Assembly: GCA_002383425.1 (NCBI GenBank)
Contig: DFYV01000047.1
Coordinates: forward strand, 494-8,892
Direction: 5' to 3'
DNA length: 8,399 nucleotides
DNA from: Bacteroidales bacterium UBA4073
Lineage (GTDB): Bacteria; Bacteroidota; Bacteroidia; Bacteroidales; Tenuifilaceae
In this document: positions 1 to 6,428 of the stretch, piece by piece
Numbering within the stretch: position 1 is the stretch's first letter
Layout: every line of letters begins with the position of its first letter
Made by a program: the position numbers and the translations under genes
The notes under the pieces: model-generated
Databases searched by the model: none
What the model was told of the DNA's origin: nothing
The model's input: the letters and a program-made list of their open reading frames with translations, nothing else

Positions 1-373
1 TTATCATCATAAAAAATGAATTAACCATTTTTGGAAAATTTCAGCTGAACATTTTGTGTGATTGGTATGTTTTTCTACCGTCATCAGTATTGTTATTACT
101 ATGATTACTAAATGGTTGCTCTCATTGCCAGTTTTTTATACTGCGGTTTTGTTTTATAGCCTTGCCTCGTCATTCAAGGTTTTATTTAACTTCATATCGC
201 TTGGGGCCAATATTTCAACCGAACAAATTTTGACCTTTATTGCCTTTACCTGTAATATGAATCATAGTTTTCTTGCAGAATTGATATTGCACTAATTCCG
301 GTATGTTTGAATGGGATTGCGCGTGCCATTAACTGTTAAAGCAAAATGTATGTAAATTGAAAATATTGATGCC
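1..373. other. AT-rich intergenic region upstream of pdxH
   Basis: No convincing gene is visible on either strand. One open frame (62-295, +) encodes a 77-residue hydrophobic peptide without a recognisable motif or ribosome binding site, and I do not call it. On the minus strand the frames are broken by stops within about 35 codons. The only supported element is a candidate promoter close to 280-309. The first bases may be the downstream flank of a gene outside the window, but nothing shows this. Confidence 0.6.
280..309 (+). promoter_or_regulatory. Candidate Bacteroidetes-type promoter for pdxH
   Basis: TATGTTTG at 302-309 matches the Bacteroidetes -7 consensus TAnnTTTG exactly. ATTG at 280-283 lies 18 bases upstream and matches the -33 TTTG element in three of four positions. 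Transcription would start near 315-318 and give a leader of roughly 55-60 bases before the pdxH ATG at 374. The match is short and could arise by chance in AT-rich DNA. Confidence 0.35.
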
Positions 374-1018
374 ATGAGCCAGAAAGATATGAACCAGCTG
401 AGGCACGAGTATTCCCTGAGGACATTAAACGAGAACGAGGTTAAAAGCTCACCTATTGAACAGTTTGACTATTGGCTACGCGAGGCTATTGAATCCGGAA
501 TACCTGAGCCCAATGCCATGACACTTGCAACCTCAACCTTTAATGGGAAACCCTCGGCCAGAGTAGTGCTGCTTAAGCATTATGATGAAAAAGGGCTATC
601 GTTTTTTACCAACTACGAAAGCCGAAAGGCAAAAAATATTTTGCAAAATCCTTACGGTGCCCTTGTGTTTTTTTGGCCTGAACTGGAACGGCAGGTAAGG
701 ATAGAGGGGAAAATTCAAAAAACTTCGGATGCTGAGAGCGACAGGTATTACAGTACCCGCCCCGATGGGAGTAAAATAGGGGCATGGGCATCGCCTCAAA
801 GTTCAGTTATCCCGAACCGGAAATACCTTGAACGTTTATTGGCCGATTTTGAAGAGGAGTTTAAAGGGAAATCCATTAAACGGCCGCCAAACTGGGGTGG
901 ATATATTTTGGTTCCCACGCTTTTTGAATTCTGGCAGGGGCGACCAAACCGCCTTCACGACAGAATTCAGTACTCTTTGATTAATAATCAATGGGAAATT
1001 GAGAGGCTGGCTCCTTAA
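374..1018 (+). CDS. pdxH: Pyridoxamine/pyridoxine 5'-phosphate oxidase
   Basis: This FMN-dependent cytoplasmic enzyme oxidises pyridoxamine or pyridoxine 5'-phosphate with O2 to pyridoxal 5'-phosphate, in the last step and salvage of vitamin B6 synthesis. The 214 residues match the usual family length (about 210-220). Family motifs appear in order: SARVVLLK (61-68) and FFTNYESRKAKNI (77-89) in the FMN-binding split barrel, RQVRIEG (106-112), STRPDGSKIGAWASPQSS (127-144), and the C-terminal signature FEFWQGRPNRLHDR (184-197). The protein ends in ERLAP, the normal family terminus, so the gene is complete. The ATG at 374 is taken because nothing longer fits the family; M6 (ATG at 389) is a possible alternative start. 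No Shine-Dalgarno sequence is visible, which is common in Bacteroidota. It is the only plus-strand gene and converges on the kinase gene, so it is probably monocistronic. Identification is near certain. Confidence 0.97.
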   Translation: MSQKDMNQLRHEYSLRTLNENEVKSSPIEQFDYWLREAIESGIPEPNAMTLATSTFNGKPSARVVLLKHYDEKGLSFFTNYESRKAKNILQNPYGALVFFWPELERQVRIEGKIQKTSDAESDRYYSTRPDGSKIGAWASPQSSVIPNRKYLERLLADFEEEFKGKSIKRPPNWGGYILVPTLFEFWQGRPNRLHDRIQYSLINNQWEIERLAP

Positions 1019-1091
1019 GCTCGTCTTGTATTTACGAAGTCCTGATTTATCGGGAAAATCTGCCTTTTGAATTAAGCCATTGACCCTAACA

Positions 1092-1131
1092 TTCTTTTAC
1101 CTTCCTCTACTTTCTTCTACCTTCTAATTTC
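1092..1131. repeat. Decamer tandem repeat, about 3.5 units
   Basis: Consecutive 10-base units on the plus strand are TTCTTTTACC (1092-1101), TTCCTCTACT (1102-1111), TTCTTCTACC (1112-1121) and a partial TTCTAATTTC (1122-1131). The pyrimidine-rich strand alternates TTCYT with YTACC-like halves. The run lies directly beyond the post-stop repeat as read from the kinase gene. It has no open reading frame of interest. Confidence 0.6.
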
Positions 1132-1132
1132 A

Positions 1133-1160
1133 CTTTGCATTTCGCATTGAGCCATTGTGC
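1133..1160. repeat. 28-nt post-stop repeat, copy 1 (after the kinase gene)
   Basis: This sequence ends at 1160, and the kinase stop codon (TTA on the plus strand) begins at 1161. It is 26/28 identical to 5391-5418, with a perfect 18-base core CGCATTGAGCCATTGTGC. Read on the minus strand it contains AATG three times at 7-8 base spacing. A degenerate copy (12 of 17 matching around the core) is seen at 1069-1085. Confidence 0.85.
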
Positions 1161-4100
1161 TTAACGTTCCGGGTTTTTCCCAATGAATTTCAGCATTTTT
1201 TGGATTAGCAAATTTGAATCGATAGGTTTGGTGACATAGTCGTCGCAACCACTTTCGATGCTTTTGTTAAACTCCGACTGAAGGGCATAGGCGGTTTGGG
1301 CAATAATTGGTAGAGTAGGCCGTTGGCGTTTGAACTCCATGGCTAATGAATAGCCATCGGCATCGGGGAGTCTTATATCGAGTAGTACTATGCTCAAATC
1401 CTTGTGTTTTTTGAATAGCACCCGGGCTTCGCGGGCATTATTAGCGAAAATTGTTTTGGCACCGGTAGGCTCCAGCAAACGTTCAAAATAAAGCCGAATC
1501 TCTTTGATATCCTCAACTATTAGAATCTTTTTCCCTTTTAGCGATTCGGAGGGAAGTGTACCATGGGTATCCCTTGTTGACATTTGGCCGTTTTCGTCGC
1601 CTTCGTAGAATGGGATTGTAAAGTAGAATGTCGATCCTTGTCCTTCGGTGCTTTCTACCCATATATGTCCGCCAAGCAGATCGACCAGCCCCTTCGAGAT
1701 AGCTAAGCCCAGCCCACTGCCGCCATAAATCCTGGTTTGGGTATCGTCGGCTTGCCTGAACCGTTCAAATATTAGGGCTTGCTTGCTGGGCGAAATTCCA
1801 ATTCCTGTATCCTGCACATAGCACTGTATGTAGGGTATGTCCTCTCCAATTATCAGATTATATCCAAAGCGGATGCTGCCGATCGGTGTAAACTTTATGG
1901 CGTTGCTCAACAGGTTATTTAGGATTTGCCTTACCCTAATGGGGTCAGAGTAAATCATAAATGGGGACTCCTGGGGCATTTCGGGTTTAAGGAGTAAAGT
2001 TTTTTGATCTGTTTTACCAGAAAGTTGGTTGGAGTATATCACGTAAAGTTCCTGCAGTAGCTCATTAAAGTCGAATGAGGTTTTACTGATTCGTAGCTGG
2101 TTCGATTGGATTTTCGATATGTCGATGATATCCTCAAGAAGGACAAGAAGTTGGTTGCCGCTGTTCTCAATAAGTTCAATGTATTGCTTACCGGTTTCGG
2201 TCAACTTCTCTTCGGCTTTAAGCAGCTGAATAAATCCAAGAACAGCATTCATGGGCGAACGGATTTCGTGGCTCATGTTCGATAGGAAAGCCGTTTTCAA
2301 CATGTCCGATTCCTCGGCTTGCTTCTTTGCCCGTATGAGTTCCTGCTCAATTATTTTTCGTTCGGTAATGTCGTTGGCTATGCCTACCGATGCAATGGGT
2401 TCGTTATATTCATTAAAGATAAGGGAGGTGGATAAGAATATCGGGAAAATTGTTCCATCTTTCCTAACATTAAGCAGTTCACCTTGCCACCCTCCTTCAA
2501 GGGTTGTGGTATGGATTTCGTTGTTAACTTCTGGGGCAAAACCAGCAGGCCTCAAAATATTAGTAGTTTTCCCAATAATTTCGGTTTGGGTGTAACCATA
2601 AATTTTGGTGAAAGCTGGATTAATGTAAATGAATCTGCCCTCTAAATCTGTAATCGATATGCTGTCGTTGGCATTCATAATGGTTTGAGCCAGAATTCTT
2701 ATCTCTTCCTCAAACTTCTTCTGCTGGGTTATATCGCGGAGTAATACAAGGAATATTTTTTGGTCAACCGGTTGTAGTCGGACTTCGTAGTAAAAGTAGC
2801 TATTTTCAAGTTTATAGGAATACTCGAACCTTTGCAACTTACCTGTAATATTTGCCAGGTTTAGTGCTTCGGAATATTTTTCAAAAATGGGAGGAGAAAA
2901 AATTTGCGAGATGTTTTTTCCCAGGTGGGAGTTTGAAATTTCAGGGTAGAATACTTTTTCGGTTGGAGCAAAATCAATTAGAATTCCTTCCTGATTAATT
3001 CGGAACAGGAAGTCAGGAATAGCCATAAGCATTGCTCTGAATTTTGCCTCGCTCTCGGTTAGGTTGTCAATGGCAATCTTTCGTTCAGTAACATCGGTAA
3101 GCATACCATCAAAGTAAGTAGCATCAGGACTTTCGGTTATATTGGGTTGAAGAATGTTTTGTACCCAAATGGGTGAACCATCGGTTTGTAACATTTCAAC
3201 CTCAATGGGGGTTTTGGCCGTAGAACAGGTACGTAGCCATTCGTCGAAATTGGTTAATAGTAACCTTACATCTGTACCTGTAGCCACTTCGGGGTTATTA
3301 AACCCAAAAATATTAGCGAAAGCAGGGTTGCAGTAAACTATTTGGCCATTTCTTGAAATTCGGTATAACCCTACGGGGATTTGTTCGGTAAGCGTGCGGT
3401 ATTTCTCTTCGCTTTCTACCAGAATAGCTTCAGCGTTTATGCGATCGGTGATATCGTGGCACATGGCAAAAACCACTGAAAGTCCAAAGTAATCGCCCTT
3501 GCTAAAAACCATATCAATAGGGATAGGGTCGCCAATTTTTTTGGTTCCCCAGAACTCCATCTTTTGGGTTTGACCTTGATAGGCAAGGTTTATTAATTGG
3601 GTTAGCTCATCCAGTGATGTTTGCGATGTATTGGCAATTTCGTGAAGTGTTTTGCCAATGAATTCATCCCTGCTGTAATCGAAAAGAATTTGTCCGCTAC
3701 TGTTGGCATCCAGAATAGTACCGCTTGAATCGAGGATAAGTATGCCCTCGCTCGAATTGTTAAACAACCCCCTGTAGCTTTTCTCGCTCTCACTCAAAGC
3801 CTTTTCGGCTTGTATGCGGGAGGTGATATCACGAATGAATACTATGTCGATTTTTTCATTGGCTTGTTCAATAAAATTCACATTAAACTCAACGTGTTTT
3901 TCTTCCCCCTGACTCGATATAAGAATGGTTCGGTAAATTGTAGGTTCTGTTTTGCCGGCAGCTCGATTTTTGTACCGTTTTATTACCAAATTTTTTTGGC
4001 CTGGATGAATGAATTTAGTAATGGGTTGATTTAGAAAATCTTCGGGTTTAACTTTTAGAATATCAATAATTTGTGGATTTCCATAGGTTATCAGTCCATC

Positions 4101-4955
4101 TTTAATGAATACAATGCCATCGTTGGAATGCTCAACCAGAATTCTATACATTTCCATCGATTCCTTTAAAGCCTCCTCGGCCTGTTTGGCGCGGCTTATA
4201 TCGGTCGAAATTGTCATTATGCCATATTTCCCGTTAGGGAAAATTACGCGGGTTTCATGGAGTTGAACGAATCGCTTGCTCCCGTCTTTGCGTACATTAT
4301 AAACCTCGGTGATAAGCGATTCACCTCGGAGTATCCTTTGAATATGGGGATCGACATCATCCCGGAATTCCTCGGCTGGTAGGTCGTGGGATCGCATTTT
4401 CAGAAATTCTTCGCGGCTGTATCCTAAAATTTCGGTGGCTGCCTTGTTCGTGTATATAATGTTACCTTCGTCGTCGCTAAGGAGAACGCCATTTGGCGAT
4501 TGCTCAAAAATTATACGCCATGCCTGCTCCTCGGTAAGAATCATTTTCAGCCTGACATGGTTTGTGTCAAAGCTGCTGCTTGCAAACATTTCTGATTTTT
4601 GTACCTGTTTTTTTAGGAGCTGGAGTTCAATGGCCAAATCGAGTTCCTTGCTGGTGAAACCTGGGTTGATGTGTGAATCTTCGGGGAGATCGTTGATTTG
4701 GGTTGTGGCTTCACTGTATGAAGTGCCAGTGTAGTAAAGAACAACACCATCGTAGCTGTCGAATTTCCCTTTGATTTTTTGGAATGTAAGTGCATTTTCA
4801 ATCCCAACAATGGCAATGTTAAATACTGGAAACTCAATGCTGGTAGCAATCCTATCTAAAATAAGGCATGAGTAGCCTTTGCCTTCCATGATGGTTTCAA
4901 ACCTGTCAACTGGAAGAACCTGATTAACAATGAGTAATGCTATTTTTGACGCCAT
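1161..4955 (-). CDS. Soluble hybrid histidine kinase with six PAS domains and a C-terminal receiver
   Basis: This 1264-residue sensor autophosphorylates on His and passes the phosphate to its own receiver. Residues 1-120 look like a degenerate receiver: alternating hydrophobic strands and a last helix TSKELDLAIELQLLKKQ, but without the acidic pocket or phosphoacceptor Asp. Six PAS units follow at about 141-258, 264-384, 390-508, 514-628, 634-746 and 752-872; several end in the usual DIT(D/E)R-type motif before a linker helix. HisKA has SHEIRSPMNAV with the phosphorylated H896. HATPase_c shows the N box (LNNLLSNAIKFT, N1018), G1 (DTGIGIS, from D1049), F box (FERF, 1063-1066) and G2 (GGSGLGLAI, 1078-1086). 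The receiver (about 1143-1258) keeps E1148/D1149, phosphoacceptor D1193, T1221 and K1243, so it should be active. There is no signal peptide or membrane segment, so the kinase is probably cytoplasmic and senses an internal cue. No cofactor ligand for a PAS is evident, and no DNA-binding output domain or partner regulator lies nearby. The ATG at 4955 gives the full receiver-like fold. Confidence 0.95.
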   Translation of the reverse strand: MASKIALLIVNQVLPVDRFETIMEGKGYSCLILDRIATSIEFPVFNIAIVGIENALTFQKIKGKFDSYDGVVLYYTGTSYSEATTQINDLPEDSHINPGFTSKELDLAIELQLLKKQVQKSEMFASSSFDTNHVRLKMILTEEQAWRIIFEQSPNGVLLSDDEGNIIYTNKAATEILGYSREEFLKMRSHDLPAEEFRDDVDPHIQRILRGESLITEVYNVRKDGSKRFVQLHETRVIFPNGKYGIMTISTDISRAKQAEEALKESMEMYRILVEHSNDGIVFIKDGLITYGNPQIIDILKVKPEDFLNQPITKFIHPGQKNLVIKRYKNRAAGKTEPTIYRTILISSQGEEKHVEFNVNFIEQANEKIDIVFIRDITSRIQAEKALSESEKSYRGLFNNSSEGILILDSSGTILDANSSGQILFDYSRDEFIGKTLHEIANTSQTSLDELTQLINLAYQGQTQKMEFWGTKKIGDPIPIDMVFSKGDYFGLSVVFAMCHDITDRINAEAILVESEEKYRTLTEQIPVGLYRISRNGQIVYCNPAFANIFGFNNPEVATGTDVRLLLTNFDEWLRTCSTAKTPIEVEMLQTDGSPIWVQNILQPNITESPDATYFDGMLTDVTERKIAIDNLTESEAKFRAMLMAIPDFLFRINQEGILIDFAPTEKVFYPEISNSHLGKNISQIFSPPIFEKYSEALNLANITGKLQRFEYSYKLENSYFYYEVRLQPVDQKIFLVLLRDITQQKKFEEEIRILAQTIMNANDSISITDLEGRFIYINPAFTKIYGYTQTEIIGKTTNILRPAGFAPEVNNEIHTTTLEGGWQGELLNVRKDGTIFPIFLSTSLIFNEYNEPIASVGIANDITERKIIEQELIRAKKQAEESDMLKTAFLSNMSHEIRSPMNAVLGFIQLLKAEEKLTETGKQYIELIENSGNQLLVLLEDIIDISKIQSNQLRISKTSFDFNELLQELYVIYSNQLSGKTDQKTLLLKPEMPQESPFMIYSDPIRVRQILNNLLSNAIKFTPIGSIRFGYNLIIGEDIPYIQCYVQDTGIGISPSKQALIFERFRQADDTQTRIYGGSGLGLAISKGLVDLLGGHIWVESTEGQGSTFYFTIPFYEGDENGQMSTRDTHGTLPSESLKGKKILIVEDIKEIRLYFERLLEPTGAKTIFANNAREARVLFKKHKDLSIVLLDIRLPDADGYSLAMEFKRQRPTLPIIAQTAYALQSEFNKSIESGCDDYVTKPIDSNLLIQKMLKFIGKNPER

Positions 4956-5118
4956 TGCTTAGCAGGTTTACCAGAACGTAATATACTATTTTTACGTTTA
5001 TTAACACTTTAGCGTTTAAATTTTTGGGGAAATTTTACTGAAAGAGGGGATTGTTTCACCAGTCATCAAAAAAAATTGACGAGGGGTTCTACTGGTTTGT
5101 ATTCACTAAGTTCCGACC

Positions 5119-5162
5119 TGTACTGAGCAAAGTCGAAGTCTTGTACTGAGCGAAGTCGAAGT
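5119..5162. repeat. Two-copy direct repeat with core TGAGCRAAGTCGAAG
   Basis: The copies at 5119-5139 and 5142-5162 are identical in 20 of 21 positions and are set 23 bases apart. The core TGAGCGAAGTCGAAG resembles a short intergenic repeat that I recall as frequent in Bacteroidota genomes. It lacks coding capacity. Its role is unknown. Confidence 0.8.
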
Positions 5163-5223
5163 AAAGGTTTCCCGAAGGGCAAGATAGTCGCTTCGCCCCA
5201 TTGTAAAGTGGAAAAACTTAAGA

Positions 5224-5258
5224 TAGTAGCGAGTAGCGAGTAGCGAGTAGATAGTATG
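5224..5258. repeat. Heptamer repeat, left arm (GAGTAGC family)
   Basis: Five 7-base words run in register: TAGTAGC (5224-5230), GAGTAGC (5231-5237), GAGTAGC (5238-5244), GAGTAGA (5245-5251) and TAGTATG (5252-5258). Two 11-base blocks of this arm are perfectly complementary to the right arm: 5224-5234 with 5372-5382, and 5246-5256 with 5357-5367. Confidence 0.8.
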
Positions 5259-5291
5259 TCAAAGATATTAATTTGAAAGCAATTAAAAACC

Positions 5292-5387
5292 TCGCTACTA
5301 ACTCCTATCTACTCACTACTGTTGTAGAGTTTAGTATTTTTCCACATCATTCTCGCTACTATCTACTATATACTCGCTACTATATTT
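5292..5387. repeat. Heptamer repeat, inverted arms (complement of the GAGTAGC family)
   Basis: The same 7-base family appears here on the opposite strand. The first group is TCGCTAC, TAACTCC, TATCTAC, TCACTAC (5292-5319). The second is TCGCTAC (5353-5359), TATCTAC (5360-5366), TATATAC (5367-5373), TCGCTAC (5374-5380) and TATATTT (5381-5387). The second group can pair with 5224-5256 to form a fold-back with a loop of about 100 bases; the first group offers an alternative, weaker partner inside that loop. Confidence 0.75.
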
Positions 5388-5390
5388 CTT

Positions 5391-5418
5391 TTTTGCATTA
5401 CGCATTGAGCCATTGTGC
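5391..5418. repeat. 28-nt post-stop repeat, copy 2 (after the HAD gene)
   Basis: This copy ends at 5418, and the HAD gene stop codon (CTA on the plus strand) begins at 5419. It differs from 1133-1160 only at the first and tenth bases. Both copies therefore start, in the direction of transcription, with the base right after a stop codon, although the two genes are unrelated and end in different stop codons (TAA and TAG). Confidence 0.85.
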
Positions 5419-5889
5419 CTACCTACGGAGGGTTGCTGCCAGCCGTTTGGTATTTATTAGCAGGTCGAGGGCTTGATTAACCGAATAGCATACCACGGAG
5501 GCGTATTTTACTGTTTTGATCGAAGCCCCCTCCGCCTGAATGGTGGCAATGCCCAATGCGGCTTGCCTGAGCATTTTCCAATCGTTGTACCCATTCCCTA
5601 TTGCGGCACACCGCTTACTGCCAAGTTGGTTTACATAAATTCCCTTTTGCCTATCCTGATATCCGTTACTCAGTACCTGAATATGGCATTTAATTTCTTT
5701 TAGTTCACTGATTACAGTACCAAATGTGTCGGCGGTAATTACATGAACGCTAAGCTTGCTTGAGAGCTCATTCAGCCTTCCCTTTACGCCCTCAACCAAT
5801 TTTCCGTCAATGGCAAGGGTCCCGTTGAAGTCGAGCACAAGATATTCCAACTCGAGCGTTTTGTTGCCCGGAATTTCAATCCGTATCAT
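5419..5889 (-). CDS. HAD-superfamily phosphatase-like protein ('soluble P-type ATPase' group)
   Basis: The 156-residue protein has a HAD core and no membrane segment. Motif I is LDFNGT (19-24): D20 is the expected nucleophile and the usual second Asp is N22. Motif II is ITADT (T52), the likely motif III Lys is K82, and motif IV reads IGNGYND (97-103), with N99 where GDxxxD enzymes have Asp and D103 kept. From memory, DxN in motif I, GNGxND in motif IV and a C terminus like LLINTKRLAATLRR fit the COG4087 group, so the changes look like family traits and not decay. Activity is probably Mg-dependent phosphate hydrolysis on an unknown substrate. The start at 5889 is preferred: its ATG overlaps the CYTH stop as ATGA, the normal four-base coupling, and the family begins MIRIEIPG. 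A longer frame reaches 5982, but the extra 31 residues lie inside the CYTH gene and are not family-like. It is the last gene of the pair. Confidence 0.85.
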   Translation of the reverse strand: MIRIEIPGNKTLELEYLVLDFNGTLAIDGKLVEGVKGRLNELSSKLSVHVITADTFGTVISELKEIKCHIQVLSNGYQDRQKGIYVNQLGSKRCAAIGNGYNDWKMLRQAALGIATIQAEGASIKTVKYASVVCYSVNQALDLLINTKRLAATLRR

Positions 5890-6365
5890 TGAATATGGGT
5901 ATTTGACCAATTCCTGTATGGATTTTCTGCCAGGTAAGAGTTGTAGTACCGGATATCGCCCGATACCTCTTGTGTTATCCAATTGGGAATCAGGAAGGTC
6001 TCATCCTCGTTTTTTAATTCTATCTCGGCAAGGATAAGCCCTGCGTTTTGCCCTTCAAAAACATCAACCTCCCAAAGCTTATTTGCGTAGTCAATAGTAT
6101 ATCTAATCTTTTCAATAAGGGTATCACAGAATTTCTCCATGAGTTTTTGTGCCTTATCGCCTGGGATTTCAAACTCAATCTCTTCACGGGAAATACCATG
6201 TGATTCACCTTTGATGGTCATGTATGATTTGTCGCCCTTAATTCTGACCCTTATGGTTTTATTGGGTTGCGAGCAAAGGTAACCCTGAATAATTTTCACC
6301 CCTTCAGGTTTATTGAGATTGTTCCATCCGAAGGTATCAACTAAGTATTTGCGCTCAATTTCCAT
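5886..6365 (-). CDS. CYTH-domain protein (triphosphate tunnel metalloenzyme)
   Basis: The 159-residue protein starts with the CYTH signature ExExK (E2, E4, K6 in MEIERKYLV). The other tunnel residues follow: TIRVRI (R39, R41), TIKG (K52), EEIEFEIP (61-68), EKIRY (K86, R88), WEVDVF (E99, D101) and AEIEL (E114, E116). These acidic and basic side chains line a barrel that binds a triphosphate and divalent metal. Small bacterial members of this shape are known as tripolyphosphatases or nucleoside triphosphatases, while others are class IV adenylate cyclases or thiamine triphosphatases; sequence alone does not decide. It is cytoplasmic and a single-domain form without a CHAD domain. The ATG at 6365 places ExExK at the N terminus as in the family; a frame to 6392 adds nine residues that run through a hairpin and is unlikely. 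The stop overlaps the HAD start (ATGA), so both are probably translated together. Confidence 0.92.
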   Translation of the reverse strand: MEIERKYLVDTFGWNNLNKPEGVKIIQGYLCSQPNKTIRVRIKGDKSYMTIKGESHGISREEIEFEIPGDKAQKLMEKFCDTLIEKIRYTIDYANKLWEVDVFEGQNAGLILAEIELKNEDETFLIPNWITQEVSGDIRYYNSYLAENPYRNWSNTHIQ

Positions 6366-6381
6366 GGTGTAAAAATAGCAA

Positions 6382-6404
6382 AGCTCACCCAAAAAAGGTG
6401 AGCT
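6382..6404 (-). terminator. Hairpin between acr3 and the CYTH gene; terminator or leader structure
   Basis: AGCTCACC (6382-6389) and GGTGAGCT (6397-6404) form a perfect 8-bp stem with a 7-base loop. On the minus strand it is followed by TTTGCTATTTTT, an interrupted T-run, which suits a moderate intrinsic terminator for acr3. It begins 24 bases after the acr3 stop and ends only 16 bases before the CYTH ATG, so in a readthrough transcript it would lie at the ribosome entry site and could also limit translation of the CYTH gene. Confidence 0.5.
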
Positions 6405-6428
6405 GGAAGCCCAAAAATTATTTTAGGA

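Larger units (their letters stand above)
1019..1160. other. Convergent intergenic region with short repeats
   Basis: These 142 bases separate the stops of pdxH and the kinase gene. They hold a weak dyad at 1041-1056 (TCCTGA, loop TTTA, TCGGGA, one G-U pair) with no following T-run, a degenerate relative of the post-stop repeat (1069-1085), a run of decamer repeats (1092-1131) and the 28-nt repeat that touches the kinase stop codon (1133-1160). No strong intrinsic terminator is visible for either gene. Confidence 0.6.
4956..5418. other. Intergenic repeat island between the kinase and HAD genes
   Basis: These 463 bases hold no gene. From left to right they contain the AT-rich 5' flank of the kinase gene (4956-5040), a two-copy 21-nt direct repeat (5119-5162), two facing groups of 7-nt words (5224-5258 and 5292-5387) and the 28-nt repeat touching the HAD stop codon (5391-5418). 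I see no clear promoter for the kinase close to its start. TATCTTTG on the minus strand (5267-5260) matches the Bacteroidetes -7 motif but lacks a -33 partner and lies about 300 bases upstream inside the repeats. Confidence 0.7.

Noticed and set aside
62..295. 77-codon hydrophobic open frame on the plus strand upstream of pdxH
   Set aside because: No ribosome binding site, motif or family resemblance; the region is AT-rich and the hydrophobicity follows from T-rich codons. A candidate promoter begins inside its end.
1041..1056. Intrinsic terminator for pdxH
   Set aside because: The stem is only six pairs with one G-U and there is no T-run after it on either strand.
2251..2595. Plus-strand frames antisense to the kinase gene (also 3154-3336, 3810-4034, 4435-4734)
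   Set aside because: All lie opposite well-defined kinase domains (HisKA, PAS) and have no recognisable protein character.
5273..5476. 67-codon plus-strand frame across the repeat island and the end of the HAD gene
   Set aside because: It is built from the heptamer repeats and then runs antisense into the HAD gene; there is no sign of real coding.
5890..5982. Longer HAD start at 5982
   Set aside because: The extra 31 residues come from the CYTH coding sequence in another frame, and the family starts at the MIRIEIPG position with an ATGA overlap.
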